Both the position numbers and the translations under genes were made by a program. From NCBI GenBank assembly GCA_947579665.1, contig OX388351.1, positions 2,542,001-2,606,000 of the forward strand: DNA of 64,000 nt. Direction: 5' to 3'. The notes below the pieces were generated by a model. That model ran no database searches and was not told where the DNA came from. It worked only from the letters and a program-made list of their open reading frames with translations. Of this stretch, positions 22,359 through 35,900 are shown in pieces; the stretch's first letter is position 1, and every line of letters begins with the position of its first letter. This stretch comes from Sympetrum striolatum (Eukaryota; Arthropoda; Insecta; Odonata; Libellulidae).

Positions 22359-23139
22359 TTCAAAGGTAGTTGTGTTTCACTAGGTGCCAAAATTATTCGT
22401 GGTATAAAAAATCGATCCCCCTTGTTACTTCAAGGTCAAAATTTCCGTGTCTTAATAATTTTCCTTCATCGCTCGTATAATTAATCGTCTACAATTCCTT
22501 TTCCTTTCCTTTTCTCGGTTTAATGTTTCTTATAAGCATAACTATTGCACCAATTTAAAAAAAATAATTTATCCTTTTACATAAGCAGCTTCTGTCTTCC
22601 GTCTCATTTTCTACCTAAGTTATATCTTTAAATTACTTTTACTTTCTAAAAAATATAGAAAATATCTTTGAATTACTTACAACACAGAAACTCAAAACTG
22701 TAGAGGTGAAAAAGTAAAATAACAAGCACAGACACTGAGCAATGCTCTTTATTTATTTGTTTATTTATATCGTAGTATCCATGGTTACATAGATACACAT
22801 ATATAACCACATATGATGACGAACGAACACACGATAGCTTTATATTATACGAGTAAAAGTTGCTTGATACTGCAAGCATATTTATAATGCAAATTTCAGG
22901 TCGGCATCATATCGAGTAGGTGCTCAAAAGAAAAAGAAGGTGATTGAAAATATTCTTAAAATCGACGCAACTTATTAAAAAAAAGAAAAATTTGCTCCCA
23001 ACTTCAAAAAACTCACGCACAGTTGCTGACCGTATAACAGATATAACAGAGAAAGAATAGCGCAATTTCCAAGACCTCTCTGATTTTGAATTCCATATTC
23101 TTCCGGGATGTATAAATAATTTGAAACTCCCTTGTTTGA

Positions 23140-23575
23140 AAGACGCCTGGTGTCTAAACAAGGATCTTTTGGAAGATACGAATACATATAACGCCATGGT
23201 AAAAATAAAACTTATTTAATTCAAGTTTTGAAGTTGATATCTTACCGGGAAGATCCAAAATAAGACTTTGTTATCCCCATTTGAAATGAATAGGGTAGTG
23301 TAAATAGCTCTCTGGGATCGTACCAAGGACCATCAGGAAAATCTTAAACAGTGTATATGAAATGTATTTATGATCTTTAATCGCATGCAAAGTTTAAGTT
23401 TCCATATTATCAAGAAGGGGCTAAAAAAATCTTAAAAATCGTGGCAATTTCAAATTTTGGAGAAGTCTGGCGTCGAATCAGGACCTATTGGCAGATATGA
23501 ATAAACGTTATCACTTGGTAGGACTCGATCTTATTCAATGCAAAGTTTGAAGTCGATATTATGCCGGGAAGTACC
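23140..23575. repeat. Diverged direct repeat, about 320-bp spacing
   Basis: The stretch 23140-23255 (CTGGTGTCTAAACAAGGATC..GAAGTTGATATCTTACCGGG) and 23460-23575 (CTGGCGTCGAATCAGGACCT..GAAGTCGATATTATGCCGGG) align with about a quarter of positions changed. The origin is unknown. Confidence 0.55.
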
Positions 23576-26500
23576 TTTTTTGGCCAGCTTTTTTTCGATT
23601 ATAGCCCAGTATGCGACGGAAATTATTTTAGATATATAACTCCACAGAAAGAAAATATAATCAAAATAAACGGATATATGAATATGCTGCTCAAGCTCAG
23701 GCATTGATATAAAATGGTATAAACACACGTAAATTATTATTTTTTTTCAAATTTACAGCAATAATATTGAATTTATGTATCCCATTCTTATTTTAATGGT
23801 ATTTTAGGGTGATGATTTTGTGTTATGTTTGTATACATTAAATAAATTGATCAAGTATTTCCCTTCATATGCCACATATTTTTGGAAAATATAATATCCT
23901 TAAATTTCCATTCTTCCCTTGTCTTCTTCGGGAAACTTTGAATTCCTTTGTACACTCTGTTCTCTGTAATGATTTCGTTGCTTCGGGAGTGTTTCGGCTT
24001 TTTCACTTTATCTTCCGGCCGCGGCAGAGTGGAGAGCATTCCCATGTATTATGACCACTTGGATTTTCCCAAGCGTGTCAACGGGTCTCAAAGATTCCTT
24101 ATGGTTCTTAGTTCCAATTAGTTTTCTACTTAGACCGAGGTATTGGGAAAATAAGAAAGCTTTGATGTGATTTTGCCCTTCGTTCATCCAGGACAACTTT
24201 TAAAGGAATTAATTTTTTATGACTGATTTGAGAAATTCCTCGAATTAATATAAGTTTGCATCAATTTAAACATTCGGAGATTTGTATACAGGGGTTATTA
24301 TTGATATCAATAGGGTAATTTTGTCTCGCGGCGTAACATTAAAAATGTTGTCCCTAAAATTGTTGTAAATAAAGGTATGTATATGCAGTTTCTTACTTAC
24401 AATAGAGCCGAAATTCGGTCAAAGAAATGAAATCATTGATGGATTCAATTGGCTTATTGTAAAATCATTATAACTTAATGATAATTCCTAAATCATCTCT
24501 AAATAATAATTTTTCCTTATAGGCCCCTCCTGTTTTGCTTGTTCACTAACTGCGATTTGACACCTAACTTTCCATTGAAAGTTACAATCGAGTAGTTAAT
24601 TGCACCAAACGAATGAAGATGAAATTTCGAGGAATTATGCTTTGCATTTTTACAGTTAATCGTCAGTTAATTACCAAATTTTGTTTGAATATCATCTTTT
24701 TCATTCATCCATCTGCTACAGTGGAAAAAGTGAATCCTTGAGATAGCGGGGCTACGAGACAAAAGTTTATCGTCGACGACTTCTTAGTTATGCTCATTGG
24801 GTAAAAGTGTCATTTAGTTGGTTTTATTGACTTAACATGGAATACGCGTAAAGACGGAAAATTAAGTTTACCGGCAATATTTTCCGTGCAGGGATCAAAA
24901 AAGCTGTAAATTCAAGTTAAGATTAATTTTGTCATCCTGTAATCTCTAAAAATAACTTGTCCACATGAAGACTCAATCTGATTCAAAGGACTGTAATTGA
25001 ATGCGTATGTTTAGCTCACAGTTACGAAATTTTTACTCTGAAAGAAATTTCATGTACGGAAAAGTACACCACTGTTGGAACATTGAAATAATGTGGTTAA
25101 TAAACCTCAAAATCTTAGTTTACATAACGTTTATAGACTGCAGCAGATTATAATCCGCTTTGGCTGACATCTAACTCTGAGTTCCAGGTCAAGTGAAGAT
25201 AAAGTCATCGGATATATCATTAGTCCTTAGTTTAAATGGGCTTTGAGCTTCAACGGAAGGTATTTTAAGTGTAGATATCAGTGTAGAAAATACTTATTGA
25301 GTAGATTCACAATTGCAACAGAGAAATCAAAGCGTACCTAATCAGCTGAGAGGGCCTTTGTTGGGCTCGTTGCCAAAATCTTATTCTTCGACACCTTAAT
25401 GTCAAGGTTGAGGACCGTGAAATATGAAGGACCCAGGGGTGAAAATTGTACCTCAAAGGTTACCAAATAAGCATTTTGGTCCAAGAATATTTTGATCAAA
25501 TCCAGACTAACAAGTAACGATATTAAAAAGCAAAAACTTGGCCCTTTGTGATCGTTAATTAGAATAGCCGTAAAAAGTGTTTGTTGGCAGCTGGCGTCAC
25601 GAAACAGACGAGCTGAGTCGCGTATATTCACGCCTCTGTAACGCTGACGATTTCATCCAACGACGTTTTTTACATCATGTTCAACATGGTGGTTCTTTTA
25701 TCTTAGTGAAGAACAGTGTCTTACAGGTTTTGCAATTGAATTGTCTTGTTGTCTTGCCTTTCGTTTGTTTTTATTCATCCACACATTGAAAATGTTTTTT
25801 TACCGAGTAATTTTATTTTCCTCACCTCTTTTCGGTTTTTAGGATTATTTTGAATTTTAGCATTCATTAATTCCGACTCGACCTTTTTTTCGTGATCTAA
25901 CTGCTGCAAACTAATGTCTACGATTATGTAGTCATTGATAAACAGCAGTCTATCCAAATTTCATCAGTCGTGGTAATCAGAAAGAGTGGAGATCTAGTTG
26001 GTGGATTAGTAGATATTAACAAGAAAATGTATAATCCTGAGGATATAAGCACTATTAACTGTGGTTATTTTGTTTCGGCAATGTCACTTTCAAACAACTA
26101 TTTGAAAACATAAGCATGAAGAAAATCCAGAGAAAGTGAAGTATCACTAAAAGGTATTAAAGTTATTTAAAGGTTGTTTAAATGTGTCTTAAATTCTTTC
26201 TCTTTTCCTAGAAAGAATTTGCAGTTAATATCTCTGCGACTCCTTTGCCTTTATTACTTTTGATTTTTTTTGGTAAAATAATAAATAAATAAATGGAAAA
26301 ATAAATCTCAACTTAATGAACCTCTATACCGCATACCAGTGGGGAACTCTTATTTTTTATTCCACATCAATGGGTTGAGTATAAATGATTGTTTACAGAT
26401 TTCAATAGATATTTACTGTGAATTTTATTCCTCAGCCAATATTGAAGTTGCTCGTTTTATTGTTAAGATTGCTTGTTATTGTTTTAAGATTTAATATGTT

Positions 26501-28869
26501 TTTAACTCATTTCTTTTCACTCTACGAGTGTCACTTTTCGTAACATTCCGTGAGGAAGTGACCTTAATCTGTGTCGTTATCCAGTATATCCCGTAACTCA
26601 GTTGCTTATTTGTCATCTGAGCCGTGAAAGAGACTGAAAAAGATTGGTGTGATTTCCATCCCGTTGCGAAAGACTAATGGAAAAAGTTCTTCCTCAAAGA
26701 TGTTTGTTGGAACTCCTGTTTGTTAATGGTTAAAAATTGGATAAATATTTGGACAAACCCACACAGAAATTTTGATGAAATGGGAGCAATAAGGAGATCA
26801 AAAGGTCTCCTTAAAAGAGGGAGTAACTTTTATTCTATTTGGTTGTTTCAGCTTTGAAGAAACCGATATCACATTTTTATTTATTATAGATGAATGTCAT
26901 TCAGCGTGTAAACGAGATATCGTAACAGTCTTTAGTCTGGATGCTGAGTTGAACCTCAGCTTTTACCAAAAGCTTTGGAAAGGGAATTAAGTGCACTAGA
27001 CTAAATTGGGAAAGAGGCTGTTTTCCGTTGGCTCTGAGTCAGAATGCTATGAATAGTACAAGTGTGCGGATAAGTATTAGAATGACAATAAAAATGGCAT
27101 GTTTCATTCAATTAGGAGTGACCCAAATGAGTGGTTTTAATTAGCATCTCTCACACCCCCGTATCTTTCATTTCGTCACAACCATGAAAAAACAAAGGGG
27201 AGAGTAAACGGAATATATAATATATCCCGTACCAGCAGATCAATGAAAACATCCCATTTATTATGACGAGGTAGTGCAAAAAACTGTAACGTATATATTA
27301 ACAATATTGGATTGTGAAAAAACGCTTGTTCAAAATAACAATTGGATGGATGCTGTGCTTACTCGGATAGTTTTCGCGGTGTGGACGATAATACAGTCCG
27401 CCGATTACTCCTTAATCACTTATGTGCGGAATGGGAATGAAATCCCTTGCTCAGCGGCATCGGAACATGCTCTGCGGTCTTCGATAAAGCAGTCGAGGCA
27501 GTTGTCGGAATGCGGTCTCTCAATGTTTTTCGTCCTTCAAGTGCAAGGCCATCGCGGATGTTTTCTCTTTGTGCCACTATCTCAAACCGCAAGTGCATGC
27601 GGAGTTGTCGCTGACGCTAGTATGGACACCATCACTCCAAGATAAATATTCAGGTAAATATAGTATAGTTTAATTAATGAATATAGGTCATAATTTTCTG
27701 TCATTTACATAACTTTATGTATATTATATAACTATCTTCCTATAAACCTTGCGGTATTGTAGTTTTCTGAATAGAATTTGGATAATGTTTTAGATAAATT
27801 ATATTATTTTACTTCAATAACAAATTTTGCCTCAGGCAACGGTTTATCACAATGTTTATCAAGATAATAACAATAAAAAATTGTAGAACATGTCAAGTTC
27901 GCCGCGTTTAAACTAACTGGATTCACTTTAGTTCACTGGATTCTTAATTTAGCTCTATACATTCTTGAGCTCTGCAAATCATTGTAAACGCTAATAATTG
28001 ATTATACTAATGAAACAATTCTTTTAAAAAAGTATTATATATGTATTTTTTCTCTAATATATTTTTTTCAATTGATAATTATTCTCAGTAACTCTTGGTT
28101 TTTCATTGAATCTGAATGAACATCTTTTAAGGAATGCCACTGATATTGATGTTTTTGAGCAGTAAGCCGCGAACCGAATCGATTTGATATTCCATCGACA
28201 CTCTTGTTTAAATTCTTATTTAGCTAAACCCTACGTATGTGTGGACGGATGCTAAACTTTCGGTGATACTCGGAACGGGCACAAGTTTACATGTTTCCAA
28301 GCGACATTTTGCACTCAATGTGTTCATTGTGCTGAGTATTGTCACAAATAATATTTCCGCACTTAAAGAGTGGAAGAGATGCGAGACTTTCAGCTAAAGA
28401 GTTTTGACTGGTGAAGGAAGCGGTCGCCGAAAGGTCACTGATTATCATAAGACCCCTGCTGCGAGCACTTCCCGGAATTCAAAGATCGAAACTTCCTTTA
28501 TGTGAATACTCTTGAAGGAAGGTGATATTTTACTGGCGAATAAACGGTAGGTAAAGATTTGTCATAGAATATTATCGTCATCAATCTTAGCGTTAATTAA
28601 CTTAATGTTGCGCTTCTGTTAGGTAGTCGTCTCTATCAAATAGTTCTATGTATTAAGTGGAACTTAAAAAAATATTTTATCACATTTGTGACCACGTGTT
28701 TGCATTCGTTGAATTGAAATTTGTAATGATAAGGTTCGAAGCGCGCCAATGGATAAACGGTGAAGTGAAGAATGTGGAGTTGACTCTGGAAGGTGTTCAA
28801 GCTATCGTACGGATTTCAAAGCGGGACCGATGTTACTTTTTAAATGGTAGTGTAGTACTCTTGGTGAAA
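23576..28869. other. Intergenic, with a GC-rich island near 27.35-27.65 kb
   Basis: Mostly AT-rich with no recognised gene. The stretch 27340-27640 is clearly GC-richer and open on both strands (123 codons on plus from 27274, 60 on minus), but neither product shows a domain I know. The open frame at 28657-28890 (77 codons) is also unrecognised. Neither is called as a gene. Confidence 0.35.
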
Positions 28870-28980
28870 GTTAAATCGGCTTATAATTAATAATGTTGTT
28901 GTATATTGTAATATATATTATTAAGTTAAATCGGCTTATAATTAATAATGTTGTTGTATCTTGTAATATTATATTTTCGC
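28870..28980. repeat. 55-bp tandem duplication
   Basis: GTTAAATCGGCTTATAATTA..GTTGTTGTAT occurs at 28870 and again at 28925 and is nearly identical. Confidence 0.8.
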
Positions 28981-31900
28981 GATGTTAACTGCATTGCATT
29001 TCAGATTTATTGGTGAAAAATTAGTTAAAATTATTAGGCAGTGATATATTGCACAAAAGAAAAGATTTCGTACACTATTTACGTGTATAGTATGTGCTTC
29101 CAAAAGTTTCTTATCTACTTCTTTCCTTAATTAAATAGCATAATTTTCATAGTCTATTTTTATTTGAAGTTTTTATGATAATTGGCTTTTAAATTTCAAT
29201 TAACTTTGAACTTCAAAAGAATCATATTCACTTTGAAAGGCTCCATTTGGTGCCATTACTATTTATATAGTTTTTATATTTTATTTTGTATTTATTTGAC
29301 TGTTCATAGAATTTTATTTGGCATTTTTCGGGTGCATGTTTATTTGTTATATCTTGTTATGTATATGTAATGTGTGTGTGCTTGCGACATAGGGCCAGGA
29401 AGATTATATAGGTTTCATAGACCACCATCTTATGGCCTTCCTGCAGTAGATGTTTTCTTAGCTTCCTTAGCTTTTATAAATACGAAATCTGAGTTTCTCT
29501 GTTTCTTTTATGAGTGTCAATTTCAACAAAGAATTATAATTACTTTGAAAATGGGTAGGAGGAAGAGGATGAAACATTTTATGGGAGGCAAGTTTTCTCT
29601 CAATGTGTTGGCTCTCTACCAACTCATTGCATCCTTAGGTTATAATAGTGCTATTCTTACGGAACAATTTTAAAGCATTATTTGAATTCAGAGCGAGAGA
29701 AATGAGCGATTTTTTTCAAGTAAAACGTCATCAAAATAACGTGAGAAAAATTGTTGAATACGTCTTAGCTTTTCTGAAGAGAAACTTGGGGATTATATCT
29801 CTCTGTCAGCTTCAATGTATTAGTAATTATTAACTACTTGGAAAACGCTTTGGAAAAGTAAAAATATTTCGGATGGATTATAAGACACTTCTTGCTCTTG
29901 ATACCATTAACGCAAGTGTATTCGGTGGCTTTTAAGGTCACCTAGTTGCCGAAACATTTATCTTTCAGAGCCGTCCTTGAACAAACGTTCACTTTCAACT
30001 TCCTCCTCATTCGTCTCACGGTTTCTTGTTCATACCTGTTTGGCTTTCTGGAAATTTTGCCATGGTCGACAAGGTATCTCATTATTATATCCTATTAATC
30101 TGGTAGTGGTCCTTGGTTCGATTCTCAGCAAGTTCTCGAGGGGGTTTCCGATGTAATACCCGTTTGCTTTACTTGGGAAAGAGTTATCATCTGATTGTGG
30201 GTAAAATCCTCCTGAATTTTTCAAATTAAAGCTGTTTACCTTTGAGATGTGCTACTTTATTATGATTTAAATGGTTGTATTTAAGAAATTTATTTAAAAA
30301 ATGCGGCTTGCCAAATACTTTTTCAGGGATTGAAGGTACGCAAAATTAATTATTAATTCAGTTGCATCTCTTGCATTGAGTACTCTACTAGTAGTTGATA
30401 TGGTGATGATTATATCATTACCTAGTAGAGTTTAGTTAAGTTTTGAAAAAGTACTTTCATTGATTAGGGAATCATTTCATTTCATTTTTCATAGGAAATT
30501 TTATTCGTTATGGAATTGCTTATGCCCAAAATATTACATAAATGTTTCGTAATTTTTGTATTAATTCTCTCAATTTCGACTCGAATACTATATTCTACGA
30601 CCAAAATACGATCTGCATTCACTGTTCTTTCTTTTGGTATTTAATTTTGATTTAGTATGACAAATATTATTTATTTAATTCTGAGAAAAAATGTATGCAA
30701 TCAATATTTTGGATTACTGGCATTTTGTAAGAAAACAGAATATTAGTGAAATTAATTCGCCCTTACGGATAGTTTCCTTCTTTATCTTTAATTTTATTAA
30801 ATTAATGATAGCGTGAATAATATTCACTGAATATCTCTGAGAAATTGAAATGTTATTTTCTCTTCTCGAATTAAAGCGCTCCCGGCTGAGAAAACACGTC
30901 TGAAAAAAATCTCTAGAGAGGATATTAATTTGGGTTGTATTCCATCAGATTGCCCAGAAAATCCAAGAGGAAAATTAGATGTAAAAAAGGTCGAACTGTG
31001 CGAATCGGCTTTGGAATAAGAGAGTTTTTGTCAAAAAATTCCTTTTCAGTAATCATGCCTTGTTGATAAGATCGGAACATTCTTTAAACAAAAAAGAATT
31101 ATCTCGAATACATACGAAGTAATGTAATATGTTAACATCTTTATTATACCAAACACTTCATTTATTGCGATATTTAAAATATGCAATGGACGTCGCAGTT
31201 ATATTCTTATTATCTTTTTCTGTAGAACTAGGGAACGAGTAGATTGGCCATATTGCCGAACGAATCGCTTCCATTTACGCTTTTCCGATCGTCCGAAACA
31301 GTTGCTGACGCGTATAGCTGAATATTTATTCTTATAGTCTGCTCGTTGTTCATTCCATCTACATCGTGATCTTGCCTTGCGAACAATGCAAGGAAGTAGT
31401 GACAAATTTGAATTTATATGGCTCTCTTAAGTTGACTCACTCATAACATTCTCTTTTAAGAAGTTCACGTTGGGCTGTTCGAAGGACTTTGTTAATTTCC
31501 TGTCTCATATGCATGAATCATCCTCAAGTTCATGTTTCCATTGTAGATTTGAATCGACCTCGGTGTATTTAATCCCGTCTGGAGAAATGAATACAAATTT
31601 AATTCCTGCCTTGTTTGATGGTCCGCATCCTTGCGCCTAGTAGAGGTTGATTGTCAACCAAGACTGGATGAGCCATCTTTTCAAAGCAGTACTGATTAAG
31701 GTCTGCGATGCAGTATCATAGAGAAGTCCGTTAACTGTCAACTTGTTAACAATCCGGTTTCAAGAATAAATTTGGTAGATTTGAATTTGAAGAATCACCG
31801 ATAAATTGCACGAAAGGTAACTCCAAGAATATGCTAAAATTTTTTATTTAATTCTCAATGGAGAGGACAAGAGTTAGTTTTGCAGATAATAAACTCTGTT

Positions 31901-32487
31901 AATCAAGGATGAATATCTTGTACGTGGCCAAAATGCAGCCAGGTTTAATTCATCTATGATGAGTTTGATGTTACATTTATTCACCATTTGGGCGTTTAAG
32001 TTTGAATAATCAAAACAAGAATAGGGGCTCTGGTCAAATATATAATTGCGATGTGGATCTAGAATTCGAATCATTAGAATATAAGTGTTTTGAGTGAAAA
32101 ATGTATATTGTTTAAGGAAGGATAGAGGTCTTTCAACTCTATTTCATGGCATAGAAATCACCATGCGAAATGTGAAGCCTAGGAATCGCAAGCTGTGTTA
32201 TAGGAAGCCAACTAAAGACAAAAATAACAATCCTTTAATCGACTCAAATATAATTAAATTCGGCCAAATATAAAGCCACGATCGGTATCTTATTTTCTTC
32301 GTTACGCTGATTTTTTAAATATACATCCTTTCCAAACGTCAACGTAGGGAAATCTTCAAGTAATCCCGCTACCTTCATTCCCTTAAAATAGCACTTTGCT
32401 GCTACTAGCATTTTGATTGTATTATCGAAATTGAAACAGTTACGTAAAATTTTCAGAATTTTATTCCTCAATAAATTAATCTGAAAC
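28981..32487. other. Intergenic, no gene seen
   Basis: AT-rich. The plus strand at 30095-30130 has TGGTAGTGG..GGTTCGATTC, a weak box A/box B pair that could be an old tRNA-derived SINE. Short open frames at 29374, 31199 and 32244 show no domain. Confidence 0.35.
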
Positions 32488-32501
32488 GCATAGCATTAAG
32501 T

Positions 32502-32715
32502 AGAAATGAGGAAGGCTTGTACTTTTTCCACAGGTTTATTTTAAAAAACACGACCAGGTTTCAACGAGTAATCGCCATCATCATCAGCCTGATGATGGCG
32601 ATTACTCGTTGAAACCTGGTCGTGTTTTTAAAATAAACCTGTGGAAAAAGTACAAGCCTTCCTCATTTCTACGAGATGGATTTCCACAAAACAACGCCTG
32701 AGACTGTGAATTTTA
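32502..32715 (+). mobile_element. Hairpin-plus-tail insertion 3, probable Penelope-like end
   Basis: It is flanked by a perfect 14-bp repeat, GCATAGCATTAAGT, at 32488-32501 and 32716-32729. Arms of about 84 bp (32502-32585 and 32587-32670) form a near-perfect hairpin. A 45-bp tail follows (ACGAGATGGATTTCCACAAA..). The right arm contains CTGATGA..GAAAC..GGTC, the core pattern of a minimal hammerhead ribozyme. Such ribozymes are established in Penelope-like retroelement ends. The assignment to that group is inferred; no reverse transcriptase is present. Confidence 0.7.
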
Positions 32716-32985
32716 GCATAGCATTAAGTTTATATCGGTAAATTCACTCCAACTAATTATATATTACAAATATTGAGGTTTGAAGACTAGTTATTTAATG
32801 ATTATCATTAATTAACGGCAAATATTAAATAACAATCGATTTCGTGGTGAACATGTTTACTTCTCAAACGAAACGCGTTCAACATTCTTTATTGAGAATC
32901 ACTCGACTTCACTTGAGACTCGTCAAGGTCTTCGAAGAACATTTTAATCACCCTACGATGACAGTCCATCTACCGGTGCCTTGGC

Positions 32986-35900
32986 CTACGGAATGGAATC
33001 TCTGTTGACTCTGATCACGTATCCATCCCTCGTCACGTAAAGGAAGCATTCGAAGCACGGCGCACTGTTGGGGTTTATTCGAATGGCTCCAAATCTGTTG
33101 CCCAGGGTGTTTGTGTCTCCAGTGAATTGCGGTCTTTGAGCGACCGGTCCCTGCGCTAATGGCCTCTGGGTTGTTGTGGTCGGCGGCGGTGAGTTGTCTT
33201 CTTCCCCAAATCGAGGAAGCAGTCCTGGGTAGTTGAATGGTCTGGGGGCGTAGAAAGAGCGATCGGCGTCTGCTGGGATGATTGCCATCATAGCGAGAGT
33301 AAGACAAAGACGTAGAGCGATCTGCGAAATGATCAGAAGAAAAATGAATGCGGGGCATCGAACCGGATCAGGAAAAACATCACTGAAAAAAATTCTTAAT
33401 TTAAAAAACCGGTCAGATTTTGTAGAAATTCCGGTAAAATCTTTGTGAATGGATTAATTTAAGGAGGTGATAAATTTAACAACTCTTTTCAGGATAATCA
33501 AGGCACGTATAGAATTATCACTAAAGTAGTATCTCGAAACATAGCGTAACCATTATATCAATTTTTCATCATTGTTTTCAACTTATGATCGTCAGAAAGT
33601 ACCTCTCTTGAATATTTATTCTCTCTTAAAATGGTGAGTCGAGATGTAATACTATTTAGTTTTTATTTGGGCGAGGCAGTCTTCCTCTTCCATCCAACCC
33701 ATGCAGAAAATATCTTACGTCGATCAAATCTCTTTAACTTGAATCAGTTCTCGAACTCTGACAGTATTCGATAAATACAGAGATACTCTCGTAATATTCA
33801 TGAAAACCATCGTCAGTTTAAAGCAAGATATCCCTCATATATTTAGATGACCTGAGATAATCAGTCATCAGTTTCATTCTATTCTATTCGTATCGATAGC
33901 TTGGGAAATAACTCGCTTCAGAAATGTTGAATGAAATCCTTTGCTTCATTTCTTTTCCTGTGTTAATGTGTAAATTCTAATTAACGTAAAGACATCAATG
34001 CACAATTTATGTACGTACAAATAATATGCGAATAGAATGCAAAGATTAACTGGTAGAACGTTGAGAGGATGCTCATCGAGAGTCAAAGAAATAGCTTACT
34101 TTTCTCTTATTCGTCCGAGTCTTGAATACTGCTGTGCGGTTTGGGACCCACACGAAGTAGGTTTAGTCTCAGATTTAGAGATGGTCCAGCGTAGAGCAGC
34201 CCGATTCGTTTGCAGGGATTTCAGGTTTCATAGCAGCGTTACGGCAATGATAGAGTCCCTCAGTTGGAATTCACTACAGATGAGAAGATCTGAATATCGA
34301 CGGAAACTTTTCGAAAAGTTCAATCGTTCAGAATTTATAGACGAAGTAAGTGAAATGTTAGTGCCAGTAAGGAGCGAACGCGATCTCCGAGAGGCATCGA
34401 CGAAGCGTTATAGGGAAGTAATCGCAAGGACGGATAATTACTTTTGGTCGTTTTTTCCCCAAGCTATTAGAGATGCTAATAGGTAGGAATGAATAATGGT
34501 GGTGTATTACACCCCCTGCCATACGCCTCTGGCGGCTCGCGGGGTATATATCTAAATCTAAATCTAAAATCTAAATCTAAATATACACTGCCGTATCATT
34601 TTCCCATTCATCGAACATACTTATGGAAAACGGACCGGTCACAAATCCAGAGCAAGAAATAACTACAATTCCAGACCCTTCAATAATGTTTCCCCTAAAA
34701 TCCTTCATTACTAACCGTTTAGCTTAGGTGTTTCTGCTAAAGGTTTGGTTGTGGTTCAAACTTTGCGTATTATTTTCTAACTTTAGCTAAGTTATCCTAT
34801 CTTTTATAACAATAATTAGTAACACTACTGATATTAAAAATTATTCTATGCTGTTTCCTGGTTAATCGCTTAGCAATATGTTTAATTTTAATTTTTAAGT
34901 TTATGCCTTATGTAACTCTTGTTATTTGGAATGTTTCGGATAAAATTAGTCGTCATGAAACCTTTCTCTGTGTAATCAAACCAAATTAAAAAAAATCAAA
35001 AAGCCGTTACCTCGCGAAACTCCTTGCCAACAAAATAACCGGAAAACAAAGTAACTTGGTAAAAAATAAAGTAAAATTTCATGAATAAAATTAATTTGAG
35101 CAATATTTTTCGATTCACAGGGTTATTATTAAAAGTCATCAATAAAAATAAAAATAGTTGCAGGCAACAATATACCTATGTGGAGGAAGGTCAGGGCCGA
35201 TTGGAGATAATTCATCCCTCCAACTTCTAAACCACTTCCTATCTCAAATAAATCTGGAATGTGGAACTTCACAAAGTTATTTTGTTTTCGGTCCCTTTCC
35301 TCGTATCATAGATTAGATGTAAGTGTCTAAGAGTTGAGGCAAACATTTTTAGAAGTGAACAATTCTTTGAAAACTCAAATTACTCGAAATAGATTGTTTT
35401 GACGCAATTCAAACGCGTAGGTGAAGAATGTAAGTATGTGTTACAAGTAAGCAGAGAGATTAATTCAATCTCAATACGTGTTATAAAAACTCTTTTCCCT
35501 TTCCATGGTGAAACCAAATTACGTATTCAAGGATTTATTCCCATAAATCCATAGGATTTGTTTGAGGAAGTAAAAGAATAGAGGAAAAGATTCTGCTAAG
35601 TCTAAGCACCTGTTGAAATCTCCCAAGCATTAATGTCGGACTTTCGGTATTTTCACGGTCATGCAGTCAACAAACATTTAAATGTATTTTAGACAAAGTG
35701 CTTGGCTCTCCTAGTGCTTGTTTGTGATTCTTTTTTCAAGCTATGGATCCACTTTCAATCTGAGCACAGTTTATTCAGGACGGAAAATTCACTCCATATC
35801 AGTGAAATTAAGTTATATAGTCCACAGATGTTTGTTGCTAAAAGCAGAACTATTTGGCGAGTTTATTGTGGTAAGAAAGAAAGAGTTATCTTTGCAGGTT

